In this document: positions 8,708 through 18,012 of the stretch, one piece after another
Numbering within the stretch: the stretch's first letter is position 1
Layout of the letters: each line of letters begins with the position of its first letter
NCBI RefSeq assembly: GCF_000712075.1
Contig: NZ_JONW01000008.1
Coordinates: forward strand, 62,001 to 126,000
DNA from: Caulobacter sp. UNC358MFTsu5.1
GTDB lineage: Bacteria; Pseudomonadota; Alphaproteobacteria; Caulobacterales; Caulobacteraceae
Direction of reading: 5' to 3'
DNA length: 64,000 bases
The notes under the pieces: model-generated
The model's input: only the letters and a program-made list of their open reading frames with translations
Databases searched by the model: none
What the model was told of the DNA's origin: nothing
Program-made: the position numbers and the translations under genes

Positions 8708-9493
8708 TCAGGCCTTGGGGAACCACGGGACGAAGCCCGAGGTGCGGGCGACATAGGCCTCGTAGTCCGGACGTTTCCGGCGCATGCGCCCCTCGACCGT
8801 CGGCACGCCGCTCCAGCGGGTCAGCAGCACGGTGATCAGCACCGGCCCCGGCAGGGCCCAGGCGCCCAGGCCCGTCTCGGCGGCGATCAGGTAGAGGCCC
8901 CACCATACGCAGGCGTCGCCGAAATAGTTCGGGTGGCGGGTGTAGCGCCACAGGCCCGTGTCCAGCACCTTGCCGGCGTTGGCGGGCTGGGCCTTGAAGC
9001 GGACCAGCTGCCAGTCGCCCAGGCTCTCGAAGCCGATCCCGACCAGGGCCAGCACGGTCCCGGCGATCGCCAGCCCGCCCAGCGGCGCGGCGATCAGCTG
9101 GCCCAGCTGCACCGGCAGGGCCACCACGAACTGCAGCAGGTACTGCAGGGCGAACACCAGCAGGGCCGAGGCCTTGGCGAAGCCCCAGCCGCGCTGGGTC
9201 TCGGCGTAGTGCATCATCGTGACGTAGCGCCGGTCGGGTCCCTGCCTGCGCCAGCGCCACAGCAGGTAACCGCCCAGCCGCGCGGCCCAGACGGTGCAGA
9301 GGCCGGTCAGCAGCACGCCGTGCGGGGTGGCGCCGGACTGGACCAGCGTCGCCCAGGCGATCAGCGCCATGCCCACGCCCCACCAGGCGTCGACGAAGCT
9401 GACGTCCTTCAGGCGAAGCCCGATCAGCCAGAGGGCCACGAAGGCGACGGCGGAGACGGCGGCGTTGATCAGGAGGAGGGTCAGGAGGGGCAT
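8708..9493 (-). CDS. DUF1295 membrane protein (steroid 5-alpha-reductase-like)
   Basis: A 261-residue integral membrane protein with about seven helices. The C-terminal half has the DUF1295/ICMT-like signature: LWRYTRHPNYFGDACVWWG, which in relatives binds NADPH or S-adenosylmethionine, followed by RRKRPDYEAYVARTSGFVPWFPK. The N-terminal half contains DVSFVDAWWG, typical of DUF1295. It probably acts as a membrane oxidoreductase on a lipid or isoprenoid, but the substrate is unknown. It lies upstream on the same strand as the CinY-like gene, 64 bases away. Confidence 0.88.
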   Translation of the reverse strand: MPLLTLLLINAAVSAVAFVALWLIGLRLKDVSFVDAWWGVGMALIAWATLVQSGATPHGVLLTGLCTVWAARLGGYLLWRWRRQGPDRRYVTMMHYAETQRGWGFAKASALLVFALQYLLQFVVALPVQLGQLIAAPLGGLAIAGTVLALVGIGFESLGDWQLVRFKAQPANAGKVLDTGLWRYTRHPNYFGDACVWWGLYLIAAETGLGAWALPGPVLITVLLTRWSGVPTVEGRMRRKRPDYEAYVARTSGFVPWFPKA

Positions 9494-9524
9494 CGCGAAG
9501 CCTTGGAGATGTCGAACAGAAAAT

Positions 9525-9628
9525 CCTCCCCCTCTGGGGGAGGTGTCGGCGAAGCCGACGGAGGGGGACTTCCGAGCCGGCGGAGCTGCCCCCTCCGGCC
9601 CTTCGGGCCACCTCCCCCGAGGGGGGCG
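9525..9628. repeat. Type B intergenic inverted-repeat element (copy 1)
   Basis: About 104 bp with inverted arms CCTCCCCCTCTGGGGGAGG and CCTCCCCCGAGGGGGGCGG at the ends and internal hairpins (GTCGGCGAAGCCGAC, GGCCCTTCGGGCC). It lies between two genes on the minus strand, the thiolase 3' end and the DUF1295 5' end. A related element occurs at 47463. Confidence 0.7.
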
Positions 9629-9631
9629 GAT

Positions 9632-10852
9632 CTACACCCCCACCACCAGGCTCACCGTCGTCGTGGTCGAGCCGCCGATGTTCAGGGTCTGCACCGTCCG
9701 GGCCCCCTCGACCTGGCAGTCGCCGGCCGCGCCGGTCACCTGCTTGAAGGCGTCCAGGGCCATGCGCACGCCGGTGGCGCCCACCGGGTGGCCGGCGCCG
9801 ATTAGGCCGCCGGAGGGGTTGACCGGCAGGCGGCCGCCCATCGCGATGGAGCCATCCTCGACCGCCTTCCAGCTCTCGCCCGGCGCGGTCAGGCCCAGAT
9901 GGTCGATAGCCATGTATTCGGTGGCGGTGAAGCAGTCGTGGACCTCGACGGCGTCGATCTGGGAGACGTCCGTGATGCCGGCCCGGGCCCGGGCGTCCTC
10001 GATGGCCCGGCGCACCTGCGGGAAGACGTAGGGCTGGTCGCGGCTGGCCTCGACCTTGCGGGCGTAGCTGATCGGGGCCGAGCGATGGCCCCAGCCCCTG
10101 ATGCGCGGCAGGCTCTCCAGCGGCACGCCGCGGAGGAAGGCGTAGGCCTTGGCCCGGCGCTCCGAAGCCAGGAACACCACCGCCGTCCCGTCCGTCACCT
10201 GGCCGCAGTCCTGCTTGCGCGTGCGGCCCTCGACCACGGGATTGGCCACGTCGTCGGCGGTGAAGGCCCCCGGCCCGAACCGCCAGTCGCGGGTCTGGGC
10301 GTCGGGGTTGCGGCGAGCATTGTTGAAGTTGTTCTCGGCGATCGCCATCAGGTGCTCGTACTTCAGGCCGTGCCGCCGGTCGTACTCGTCGGCGAGGTCG
10401 GAGAAGGCGCGCGGCCACAGGAAGCGGGCGTCCTGGAACTCGTGCCCGACCCACGCGGCCGAGCCCAGGTGCTCGGCGGCGACCTGGCCGGCGACGTTGC
10501 GCATCTGCTCGATCCCGACCACGCAGGCCAGGTCGTAGCGGCCGGCCTCGATCTCGGCGGTGGCCGCCAGGATCGCCACGCTGCCCGAGGCGCAGGCTGC
10601 CTCGTGGCGCGCCGTGGGCAAGCCGTCCAGGGCCGGATGCACCTGGCCGAAGAAGCCGCCCAGCAGCCCCTGCCCGGCGAACAGCTCGCCGGCGAAATTG
10701 CCGACATGGCCGGTCTCGATGTCCGCGGGGTCCAGGTCGACGGCGGCCAGGCCCTGGCCCACCGCCTCGGCGAAGGCGTCCGCCAGGTCCATGCCCTGCC
10801 GCGCCCAGTTGGCCGAATAGTCGCTCTGCCAGCCGCCCAGGATGTAGACCAT
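9632..10852 (-). CDS. Thiolase family protein (acetyl-CoA acetyltransferase, SCP-x-like)
   Basis: A 406-residue thiolase-fold enzyme expected to cleave or condense acyl-CoA thioesters. The nucleophilic Cys is in HEAACASGSVA (about residue 89), HDCFTATEY gives the second catalytic region and GAGHPVGATGVR near the C-terminus holds the catalytic His. The spacing and wording match the SCP-x/lipid-transfer type used in fatty-acid or sterol side-chain degradation rather than the biosynthetic PhaA type. It is divergent from a double HxlR regulator with a 13-bp palindrome exactly between them, so it is the likeliest target of that regulator. Confidence 0.9.
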   Translation of the reverse strand: MVYILGGWQSDYSANWARQGMDLADAFAEAVGQGLAAVDLDPADIETGHVGNFAGELFAGQGLLGGFFGQVHPALDGLPTARHEAACASGSVAILAATAEIEAGRYDLACVVGIEQMRNVAGQVAAEHLGSAAWVGHEFQDARFLWPRAFSDLADEYDRRHGLKYEHLMAIAENNFNNARRNPDAQTRDWRFGPGAFTADDVANPVVEGRTRKQDCGQVTDGTAVVFLASERRAKAYAFLRGVPLESLPRIRGWGHRSAPISYARKVEASRDQPYVFPQVRRAIEDARARAGITDVSQIDAVEVHDCFTATEYMAIDHLGLTAPGESWKAVEDGSIAMGGRLPVNPSGGLIGAGHPVGATGVRMALDAFKQVTGAAGDCQVEGARTVQTLNIGGSTTTTVSLVVGV

Positions 10853-10913
10853 CGCCGTTTCCCTCCCGCTCGCCGTCCTCGCCGATGTGCCCCGGCTTAG
10901 TCAGTCCGACTAT

Positions 10914-10926
10914 ACAAGTGACTTGT
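10914..10926. promoter_or_regulatory. Perfect palindrome ACAAGT-G-ACTTGT, candidate HxlR operator
   Basis: A 13-bp perfect inverted repeat centred between the thiolase ATG (about 62 bases on one side) and the regulator ATG (about 56 bases on the other). Its position in a divergent promoter region next to an HxlR-family gene makes it a good operator candidate. Half-site relatives (ACTTG) recur upstream of the carotenoid oxygenase. Confidence 0.55.
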
Positions 10927-10981
10927 CGCGAGGCAATGCTCCGCGTTGACAGCCCGCCGCGAAACATCCGAACCAGAGGTC

Positions 10982-11929
10982 ATGATCCCAGAGGCTCCCA
11001 GCCAGGTCGTCGCCGCCCCTCAGATGGTCCGCGCCAGCTCGGCCGCGCGGGCCCTGAACCTGATCGGCGACCGCTGGACCCTGCTGACCCTCTACGCCGC
11101 CTTCATGGGCCAGACCCGGTTCGACGGCTTCGTGAAGCTGACCGGCATGGCCCGCTCGCTGCTGGTCGACCGGCTGGGCCGGCTGGAGACCGCCGGAGTG
11201 CTGGAGAAGCGGCCCTACCAGGAGCGTCCCGTCCGCCACGGCTATCACCTGACGGCCATGGGCAAGGACCTCTACGACGCGGCCCTGATGATCCTGCGCT
11301 GGGAGACCCGCTGGCACTATGACGAGACCAGCCCCTCGCACCGGATCCGGCACGCCACCTGCGGCGAGCCGTTGGTGGCCGAGCTGGTCTGCAAGGCCTG
11401 CGAGCGGCCGGTCGAGGCGCGCGACGTCGAGCTGGTCCCCGGTCCCGGCGCCGGCCTGGAGCCTGCGCCCCGCGCCCGCCTGCAGCGCCGCTCGACCGCC
11501 GAGGCCGCCCAGCCGCTGACGCCGATGCTGGAGCGCTCGATCGCCGTGCTGGGCGACCGTTGGACGGCCCACCTGCTGGCGGCGTGCTTCTACGGCCGGC
11601 GACGGTTCAACGACCTGCAGGCCGAGCTGGGCGCGGCCACCAACATCCTGGCCGACCGGCTGGCGCGGCTGACCGCCCTGGGCATGCTGGAGAAGCGGCT
11701 CTACCAGGCCCGGCCCGAGCGCTGGGAGTACCGGCTGACGGAAGAGGCGCGCGACCTGTTCCCGCTGATCGTGGCCCTGATGGCCTGGGGCGACCGCTGG
11801 CTGTCAGGCGAGGCCGGGCCGCCGGAGGTGCTGATCCACAAGCCCTGCGGATCGCCGCTGGAGACGAAGGCGCGCTGCGAGACGTGCCACGGGGCGGTGG
11901 ACGTGAAGTCGACGCGGCTTCCCGCCTAG
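10982..11929 (+). CDS. Tandem double HxlR-family winged-helix regulator
   Basis: A 315-residue DNA-binding protein made of two HxlR winged-helix domains in one chain. Domain 1 (about residues 20-110) and domain 2 (about 180-270) share the pattern GDRWTLLTLYAAF.../GDRWTAHLLAACF... and LxDRLxRLxxxGxLEKRxYQxRPxR. Each is followed by a short tail with HxxC...CxxC (HATCGEPL...CKAC and HKPCGSPL...CETC), which looks like a small metal site. Most HxlR proteins have one domain and dimerise; this one could be a covalent dimer. I use the ATG at 10982 rather than a TTG 36 bases upstream. The stop overlaps the convergent enolase gene by 4 bases. Confidence 0.88.
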   Translation: MIPEAPSQVVAAPQMVRASSAARALNLIGDRWTLLTLYAAFMGQTRFDGFVKLTGMARSLLVDRLGRLETAGVLEKRPYQERPVRHGYHLTAMGKDLYDAALMILRWETRWHYDETSPSHRIRHATCGEPLVAELVCKACERPVEARDVELVPGPGAGLEPAPRARLQRRSTAEAAQPLTPMLERSIAVLGDRWTAHLLAACFYGRRRFNDLQAELGAATNILADRLARLTALGMLEKRLYQARPERWEYRLTEEARDLFPLIVALMAWGDRWLSGEAGPPEVLIHKPCGSPLETKARCETCHGAVDVKSTRLPA

Positions 11930-12939
11930 AGCCACAGCCCCGTCGCCGTCACGCCGTCGCCCCAGAACCCTTCGGCCGGACGCGTCATCCGCCCGTCCGC
12001 CACGCGGCAGCCGCCCGGGTGATCCTCAGCCAGCCACCACGGCCCGTCCAGGTCGGCGAAGGCGCACGAGCCGGCCAGATGCAGGGCCGGGGCGATGGCC
12101 AGGGACGAGGCCACCATGCAGCCGACCATCAATTCGAAGCCGTGGTTGCGGGCCTCCTCCAGCATCAGCAGGGCCTCGGACAGGCCGCCGGCCTTGTCGA
12201 GCTTGAGGTTCACGGCGCGGTAGCGGCCCTTCAGCCCGGCCAGGTCCTCGGCCACATGCACCGACTCGTCGGCGCAGATCGGATACGGCGGGTCGTAGCC
12301 CTCCAGGGCCTGGTCCGCGCCGGCCGGCAGGGGCTGTTCGACCAGGGCGATGTTGAGGTCCGACAGGATGGGCTTGAGCCCGTCCAGGATGGCGAAGTCC
12401 CAGCCCTCGTTGGGGTCGACGATCAGCCGGGCGCGCGGCGCGGCCTTGGCCACGGCCAGCAGGCGGGCGGCGGGATCCTCGGCCGACAGCTTGACCTTGA
12501 TCAGCGGGGCGGAGGCCACGGCCTGGGCGGCCAGGCCCATGGCCTCGGGGCTGTCCAGGCTGACGGTGACGGCGGTGACCAGGCTGTCGGGGACGCGCAG
12601 GGCGGTCAGGGCCTCGACGCTGAGGCCCTCGCGCTTGGCCCGCAGGTCCCACAGGGCGCAGTCCAGCGCGTTGCGGGCCGCGCCGGCCGTCAGCAGCGCC
12701 ACAGCGTCATGCGGCCGGGCGCCGTCGCGCAGGGCCTGGGCGGCGGGCTGGAGTTGGGCGACGACGCTGTCGACCGTCTCGTCGTAGCGGGCGTAGGGCA
12801 CGCTCTCGCCCCGCCCGATCAGCCCATCCTCGACGATCTCGACGACCACCACCTCGGCGGCGGTCTTGACCCCGCGCGAGATGCGGAACGGGGCCTTCAG
12901 GCGGTGGCTGACATGGGCGATCGAGACGGTGCGCTGCAT
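11926..12939 (-). CDS. Dipeptide epimerase-like enolase-superfamily protein
   Basis: A 337-residue member of the mandelate racemase/muconate lactonizing group, closest in motif to L-Ala-D/L-Glu epimerases and the related N-acetyl-D-Glu racemase DgcA. Visible active-site elements are KVKL (acid/base Lys, about residue 168), VDPNEGW and VEQPL and CADES (the three metal ligands Asp, Glu, Asp/Glu) and NLKLDK (second catalytic Lys). A role in recycling murein peptides or D-Glu metabolism is plausible given these families. Cytosolic. It converges on the HxlR regulator with a 4-base overlap. Confidence 0.85.
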   Translation of the reverse strand: MQRTVSIAHVSHRLKAPFRISRGVKTAAEVVVVEIVEDGLIGRGESVPYARYDETVDSVVAQLQPAAQALRDGARPHDAVALLTAGAARNALDCALWDLRAKREGLSVEALTALRVPDSLVTAVTVSLDSPEAMGLAAQAVASAPLIKVKLSAEDPAARLLAVAKAAPRARLIVDPNEGWDFAILDGLKPILSDLNIALVEQPLPAGADQALEGYDPPYPICADESVHVAEDLAGLKGRYRAVNLKLDKAGGLSEALLMLEEARNHGFELMVGCMVASSLAIAPALHLAGSCAFADLDGPWWLAEDHPGGCRVADGRMTRPAEGFWGDGVTATGLWL

Positions 12940-12971
12940 GTCCCTGCCATCCCACCGTCAGCGGGATTTGG

Positions 12972-13181
12972 CTAGGGGCGACGACGGATCGGCGAGTCGG
13001 CGCGGCGCTCACGCAGCACCTGCATGGCCAGCCGGGGGTCCCAGACGAACAGCCCGGCCCAGACCAGCAGCACCCCGGCGTAGTTCAGCGCGCCGAGCAC
13101 GCCGGCCGGACGGCCCGGACGCGTGAAACGGACCGAGCGGGGCTGGGGCTGGAACAGGCTGGGCATGGCGATGTCGGTCAT
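12972..13181 (-). CDS. Small single-helix membrane protein, unknown function
   Basis: A 69-residue protein with one predicted membrane helix (LNYAGVLLVWAGLFVW) flanked by basic residues. The ATG at 13181 follows a good GGAGG site; the longer frame has none. It lies 32 bases upstream of the epimerase gene on the same strand and may be cotranscribed. I do not recognise the family. Confidence 0.6.
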   Translation of the reverse strand: MTDIAMPSLFQPQPRSVRFTRPGRPAGVLGALNYAGVLLVWAGLFVWDPRLAMQVLRERRADSPIRRRP

Positions 13182-13308
13182 GGCGTCCTCCGTGGATGAG
13201 GAGACCTTCGCCGGGCGATGCGTCAAATCCGGACGTATGATCGAAGGCCGCTCGCCACCATATGTCGCCGACGGGCGTTAGACCCCGTAGCCAAGGAGCA
13301 TCCCGCGC

Positions 13309-13620
13309 ATGAGCAAGCCGGTCACCATCACCCTGCCCCACCAGTTGGGCGTCGCCGAGGCGCGCCGCCGGATCGACGAAGGGTTCGGCCAGCTGCTCAG
13401 CCAGACCGGCGGCATGGTCAAGGACGTCAACAAGAGCTGGGCCGGCGACGCCCTGACCTTCTCGGCCCAGGCCATGGGCCAGCCGATCTCGGGCGTGCTG
13501 ACGGTGTTCGCGGACTCGGTGCGGATGGAAATCGTCCTGCCCGGCCTGCTGGGCATGATCGCCGGCAAGATCACCGGGGCGGTCAAGAAGCAGGGCCAGT
13601 TGCTGCTGGAGAAGAAGTAG
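13309..13620 (+). CDS. Polyhydroxyalkanoic acid system family protein (PHA_gran_rgn)
   Basis: A 103-residue cytosolic protein that matches the PHA-granule-region family (PF09650): a KPVTITLPHQLGVAEARRRI start, a central GDALTFSAQAMGQPISGVL beta region and a basic C-terminal tail. The family is found near polyhydroxyalkanoate genes in some bacteria, but no such genes are visible here, so the granule link is only by family name. An AAGGAG site precedes the ATG. Confidence 0.8.
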   Translation: MSKPVTITLPHQLGVAEARRRIDEGFGQLLSQTGGMVKDVNKSWAGDALTFSAQAMGQPISGVLTVFADSVRMEIVLPGLLGMIAGKITGAVKKQGQLLLEKK

Positions 13621-13639
13621 CGGTCACGCTCCCCAACAT

Positions 13640-13766
13640 CCGCTCATCCCGGCGAACGCCGGGACCCAGATCCCATAACGGTGTGGATGACTGGATGAGC
13701 TCTGAGTTCTTGGCGTCAGCCTCAAAGCCCTTCCATCTGGGTCCCGGCATTCGCCGGGATGAGCGG
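13640..13766. repeat. Type C inverted-repeat element (CCGCTCATCCCGGC arms, copy 1)
   Basis: Two 32-base arms (13640-13671 and 13735-13766) are inverted copies with one or two differences, and each arm itself contains a CCCGGCGAACGCCGGG-type hairpin. The element lies between two convergent genes. A single-hairpin relative is at 45294 and a variant at 40389. Confidence 0.8.
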
Positions 13767-13774
13767 CTTCGAGG

Positions 13775-14257
13775 CTAGGCCCTCACCCGCCGCGGCGGGG
13801 CGTTCTTGGCCGGCGGACGCTTGGCCCGGGCGCGCTTGGCCTTGGGCGAGGCCTTGGCGCCCTTGCGGGCCTCGCGCTCGGCTTCGATCTTGTCCAGACG
13901 GTCCCGGGCGATCTGGGCGTGCTCGGTGCAGCGCGCGTGCATGGCCGCCAGCTCCTTCTCGGTCAGCTTCTCGATGCCCATGAAGTCGTTCTCGGCGGCC
14001 GAGGTCAGGATCAGCTCGTCCAGCTTGGTCTGGACCGCCGCGCCGTCGCGGTTCTGGGTATTCTGGATCAGGAACACCATCAGGAAGGTGATGATCGTGG
14101 TGCCGGTGTTGATCACCAGCTGCCAGGTCTCGGAGAACTTGAAGATCGGCCCGCTGGCGGCCCAGGCGACGACCAGCGCCACGCAGACGATGAAGGCCGG
14201 CGGGCTGCCGGTGATCCGCGCCGTGGCGTTGGCGAATTTGGCGAACAGCTTGTCCAT
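13775..14257 (-). CDS. Low-affinity iron permease family protein
   Basis: A 160-residue membrane protein matching the PF04120 family named after yeast FET4-type iron permeases. Two helices are clear (AFIVCVALVVAWAASG and LVINTGTTIITFLMVFLIQ), followed by the conserved NTQNRDGAAVQTKLDELIL segment and a Lys/Arg/Ala-rich tail. Iron transport is not established for short bacterial members, so the functional name should be held loosely. It converges on the PHA-system gene across a type C repeat. Confidence 0.8.
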   Translation of the reverse strand: MDKLFAKFANATARITGSPPAFIVCVALVVAWAASGPIFKFSETWQLVINTGTTIITFLMVFLIQNTQNRDGAAVQTKLDELILTSAAENDFMGIEKLTEKELAAMHARCTEHAQIARDRLDKIEAEREARKGAKASPKAKRARAKRPPAKNAPPRRVRA

Positions 14258-14364
14258 GACGCTCCCAGCTTTCAGGCGCGAGGGCCCGAGGTCATAACGC
14301 CCGACGGCGCCGCTGGGTTCGGACGGCGACGGCCCCGGTTCCCCGCCCCATGCGTTAGGGACGG

Positions 14365-15636
14365 ATGTTCGATCCGTATCTGCTGTTCCTGCTGGGCCTG
14401 GGCGTCGTGGTTCTGCTGGTCGCCTGGCTGCCGATGGCGCTGAGCCGCCTGCCCCTGTCCCTGGCCATCCTCTGCGTGCTGATCGGGGTGGCGGTGTTCC
14501 ACGGCGGCGTCCTGCCGTTCCGTTCCGATCCCGTGCGGTTCTCGACCCTGACCCAGCGGCTGACCGAGGTCGTGGTCATCGTCTCGCTGATGGGGGCCGG
14601 GCTGAAGATCGACCGGCGGATCGGCTGGCGGCGCTGGGGCTCGTCCTGGCGGCTGATCGCCATCACCATGCCGCTGAGCATCGTGGCGGTGACCCTGATG
14701 GGCGTGCACGGCCTGGGCCTCGGCCTGGCCTCGGCCCTGTTGCTGGGCGGCGCCCTGGCCCCCACCGACCCGGTGCTGGCCTCCGACGTCCAGGTGGGGC
14801 CGCCGCGCTCGGGCGAGGACGGCGAGGCCCGCTTCGCCCTGACCTCGGAGGCCGGGCTCAACGACGGCTTCGCCTTCCCCTTCGTGCACCTGGCCGTGGC
14901 CATCGCCCTGGCCGGAGGAACGGTCGGCGCGCCCCTGCTGACCCAGTGGCTGGCCGTCGACGTGCTGTGGCGCGTGGCGGCCGGGGCGGGCGTGGGCTGG
15001 GCGGTCGGCAAGGTCCTGGGCTGGGCCACCTTCAAGGCGCCGCACGCCCGGATCTCGGGCACCGGCGACGGGCTGGTGGCCCTGGGCGCGACCCTGGTGG
15101 CCTACGGCGTCGCCGAGGCCGCCCACGGCTACGGCTTCCTGGCCGTGTTCGTCGCCGCCCTGGCCCTGAGGGCGACCGAGCGCGACCACGAATTCCACGA
15201 GGCCATGCATGACTTCGCCGAGCAGGTGGAGCGCCTGCTGATGATGCTGGTGCTGGTGTTGCTGGGCGGGGCGGTGGCGGGCGGCCTGCTGGACGGCCTG
15301 ACCTGGAAGGAGGCGGCCTTCGGCCTGGCGCTGGTGTTCGTGATCCGGCCGCTGGCCGGCTGGATCGGCCTGATCGGCGCGCCCCACTCCATGCGCGAGC
15401 GCGCGGTCGTGGCCTTCTTCGGCATCCGCGGGATCGGGTCGTTCTACTATCTGGCCTACGGCCTCAACCACGGCGACTTCCACGGCTGGGACCGGCTGTG
15501 GGCGATCACCGGCTTCGTGGTGCTGTGTTCGATCCTGGTCCACGGCGTCACCGCCACCCCGCTGATGACCCGCATCGACGCTTGGCGGCGGCGAGAGGTC
15601 TTGCATCGGGACGACCCGCAACCTCAACGGGATTGA
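14365..15636 (+). CDS. CPA1-family sodium:proton antiporter
   Basis: A 423-residue inner-membrane protein with about 12 helices that should exchange Na+ or K+ for protons. The ion-path motifs of the CPA1 (NhaP-like) group are present: ALAPTDPVLASDVQVG (about residues 130-145), EAGLNDGFAFPF (about 168-180), and FFGIRGIGSFYYLAYG near residue 355. It lacks the long cytosolic regulatory tail of some relatives. The ATG follows an AGGGAC site. It is followed after 99 bases by a histidine kinase on the same strand; whether they are linked is unknown. Confidence 0.9.
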   Translation: MFDPYLLFLLGLGVVVLLVAWLPMALSRLPLSLAILCVLIGVAVFHGGVLPFRSDPVRFSTLTQRLTEVVVIVSLMGAGLKIDRRIGWRRWGSSWRLIAITMPLSIVAVTLMGVHGLGLGLASALLLGGALAPTDPVLASDVQVGPPRSGEDGEARFALTSEAGLNDGFAFPFVHLAVAIALAGGTVGAPLLTQWLAVDVLWRVAAGAGVGWAVGKVLGWATFKAPHARISGTGDGLVALGATLVAYGVAEAAHGYGFLAVFVAALALRATERDHEFHEAMHDFAEQVERLLMMLVLVLLGGAVAGGLLDGLTWKEAAFGLALVFVIRPLAGWIGLIGAPHSMRERAVVAFFGIRGIGSFYYLAYGLNHGDFHGWDRLWAITGFVVLCSILVHGVTATPLMTRIDAWRRREVLHRDDPQPQRD

Positions 15637-15735
15637 ACTTCACCTTAGGATGCGGCAAAGCGTCACAGCGCCTCGTATCGAGGAAACGCAAAGGCCCTGT
15701 TCGCGTATTCCTCCCGTCCGGGGAACGGGAAAACC

Positions 15736-17799
15736 ATGCAGGCTAACGTCGCCCATCAGGAACAGCGGCGGCAGGACCGGATCCTGTTCGTCCTGGCCGT
15801 GGCGTTGCTGGCCAGCCAGGCCTTCAGCGACTTCCTGACCCGCAACGTGCTCGGCGTCGCCACCCTCTGGCCGACCAACGCGCTGCTGGCCGGCGGCCTG
15901 CTGGTGCTGAACCCGCGGCGCCGGACCCTCCTGACGGTCATCGCCGTGGTCGGCCACATGATCATCGACCTGCTGGTCGGCGACGGGATCGGCCGCTCGA
16001 TCCTCTCCACCGTGGTCGACGTCGGCGAGGCCCTGCTGGTATGGCGCGTGACCCGACGCTTCTTCGGCGGAACGCCGCGCGTGCGGACCATGCGGCAGCT
16101 GGCCCTGCTGACCACCCTGACCGCGCCCGTGACGCTGCTGATGGCCGCGGTCGCCGCCGCCGTGCTGGCCCTGGGCTACGGCATGCCGTTCGTGTCCGTC
16201 CTGACCGACTGGTTCCTGTGCGGCGTGCTGGGCATGTCGATCGTGCTGCCGGCCGTGCTGGTCCTGCTGGACAGCGAGCACCGCCGCACCTTCCAGCGCT
16301 CGCCGCTGGAGCCATGGGGCCTGGGCCTGCTGATGGCCGCCCTGACCGCGCTGGTGTTCCACGCCCGGGGCATCCCCGCGCCGTTCCTGCTGTTCCCCGT
16401 CGCCCTGCTGACGGCCTTCCGCCTGGGCCCGCGCGGCGCGGCCCAGGCCTCGCTGATCGTCGCCTGCGTCGCCATCCCGCTGACGGTCCACGGCCTGTGG
16501 GGACCGCAGATCTCGACCGACTGGTCCCAGGCCCACCAGAACCGCCTGGTGCAGATCTTCGTCGGCGTGCTGTTCGTCACCAGCCTGGCCACCGGCCTGG
16601 CCCTGGCCCAGCAGGAGCGCCTGCGCCGGCTGCTGGTGCGCCGCGAGCAGCTGACCCGCGCCGCCCGCGCCCGGGCCCTGGCCGCCAACGAGGCCAAGAC
16701 CGAGTTCCTGGCCACCATGAGCCACGAGATCCGCACGCCCCTGAACAGCATGCTGGGCTTCTCGCAGCTGCTGGTCGAACGCAAGGACCTGCCGCCCGAC
16801 GTCCGCCGCCAGCTGGGCCTGATCGACAGCGCCGGCACCGCCCTGCTGACCGTCGTCAACGACATCCTCGACTTCTCGCGGGTCGAGGCGGGCCAGGTGG
16901 AGCTGCTGTTCCAGCCGACCTCGGCGGCGGCGGTGCTGCACGACGCGGTCGGCATCATCCGCCCCGAGGCCGAGAACAAGCGGCTGACCCTGGAGGTCGA
17001 GGTCAACGACCCGGTGGGCGGCCTGCACGACCTGGACGGCCTGCGCCTGCGCCAGGTGCTGCTGAACCTGCTGAACAACGCCGTGAAGTTCACCGAGGCC
17101 GGCCGCATCCGCGCCTGCCTCACCGTGGAGCCCGGCGAGCTGGAGGACCGGCTGAAATTCGAGATCATCGACACCGGTGTCGGGATTCCCATCGAACACC
17201 AGGGCCGGCTGTTCCAGCGCTTCAGCCAGGTCGACAGCTCGGCCAGCCGCCCCTACGGCGGCGCGGGCCTGGGGCTGGCGATCAGCAAGGCGCTGGTCGA
17301 GCTGATGGGCGGCCGGATCGGCGTCGACAGCGCCCAGGGCCACGGCTCGGCCTTCTGGGTGGAACTGCAGGCGCCCCAGGTCGAGGCCTATGACGCCGGC
17401 CAGCCCGAGCCCGCCGCCGCGCCGGGCGCGGCCCGCATCCTGCTGGTCGACGACCACCCGATGAACCGCGAGATCGGCGCGGCCCTGCTGACCCTGGTCG
17501 GGTGCGAGGTCGAGACGGCCGACAACGGCGAGCAGGCCGTGGCCAAGGCCGCGCGCGGCGGCTTCGACATCATCCTGATGGACATCCACATGCCCGAGAT
17601 GGACGGCCTGGCCGCCACCCGGGCCATCAAGGCGCTGGACGGCGGGGCCGGCGAGGTGCCGATCATCGCCATGAGCGCCGACGCCCTGCCCCAGCAGGTC
17701 GAGCGCTGCTACGCCGCCGGCATGGTCGACCACGTGGCCAAGCCGGTGCAGCGCGAGGTGCTGTACGCCAAGGTGAATCGCTGGCTGGCCAGGAAGTAG
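15736..17799 (+). CDS. MASE1-type hybrid sensor histidine kinase/response regulator
   Basis: A 687-residue membrane sensor. Residues 1-290 form a MASE1-like domain of about eight helices ([18 protein letters not shown] is typical). A short coiled linker leads to HisKA with phospho-acceptor His330 in [10 protein letters not shown], an HATPase domain with [10 protein letters not shown] (N box), DTGVGI (G1) and GGAGLGLAI (G2), and a C-terminal receiver domain with phospho-acceptor Asp616 in [12 protein letters not shown] hybrid kinase of this kind passes phosphate to an Hpt protein or acts by its own receiver; no Hpt or separate regulator lies next to it. Signal unknown. Confidence 0.9.
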   Translation: MQANVAHQEQRRQDRILFVLAVALLASQAFSDFLTRNVLGVATLWPTNALLAGGLLVLNPRRRTLLTVIAVVGHMIIDLLVGDGIGRSILSTVVDVGEALLVWRVTRRFFGGTPRVRTMRQLALLTTLTAPVTLLMAAVAAAVLALGYGMPFVSVLTDWFLCGVLGMSIVLPAVLVLLDSEHRRTFQRSPLEPWGLGLLMAALTALVFHARGIPAPFLLFPVALLTAFRLGPRGAAQASLIVACVAIPLTVHGLWGPQISTDWSQAHQNRLVQIFVGVLFVTSLATGLALAQQERLRRLLVRREQLTRAARARALAANEAKTEFLATMSHEIRTPLNSMLGFSQLLVERKDLPPDVRRQLGLIDSAGTALLTVVNDILDFSRVEAGQVELLFQPTSAAAVLHDAVGIIRPEAENKRLTLEVEVNDPVGGLHDLDGLRLRQVLLNLLNNAVKFTEAGRIRACLTVEPGELEDRLKFEIIDTGVGIPIEHQGRLFQRFSQVDSSASRPYGGAGLGLAISKALVELMGGRIGVDSAQGHGSAFWVELQAPQVEAYDAGQPEPAAAPGAARILLVDDHPMNREIGAALLTLVGCEVETADNGEQAVAKAARGGFDIILMDIHMPEMDGLAATRAIKALDGGAGEVPIIAMSADALPQQVERCYAAGMVDHVAKPVQREVLYAKVNRWLARK

Positions 17800-17818
17800 C
17801 GCCTTCGTGCCGGTGAAT

Positions 17819-17932
17819 ACTTGCCCCCTACGGACCGCTACGCGGTCGTCTTCCCCCGGAGGGGGAAGAGCGCAAGGCTCCGCCCCCTACGGGGGCGGAC
17901 AGGCGGCGAAGCCGCCAGGCGGGGGCAAAGTG
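17819..17932. repeat. Type A intergenic inverted-repeat element (copy 2)
   Basis: A 114-bp copy with ACTTGCCCCC and GGGGGCAAAGT ends and the same internal hairpins as the copy at 3959. It lies between the hybrid kinase and the ABC transporter operon, both on the plus strand, and could separate their transcription. Confidence 0.8.
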
Positions 17933-18012
17933 GGTTAGCCACAAACCCCTTACTGCCCTTCCCTCTCCAGCGCTCCCCCACTAACCTCCCCCGGCAATTC
18001 GGGGACACGACG

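Noticed and set aside
17821..18012. N-terminal extension of the binding-protein frame reading TDRYAVVFPRRGKSA
   Set aside because: This is translation of the type A repeat; the lipoprotein signal starts at 18013.
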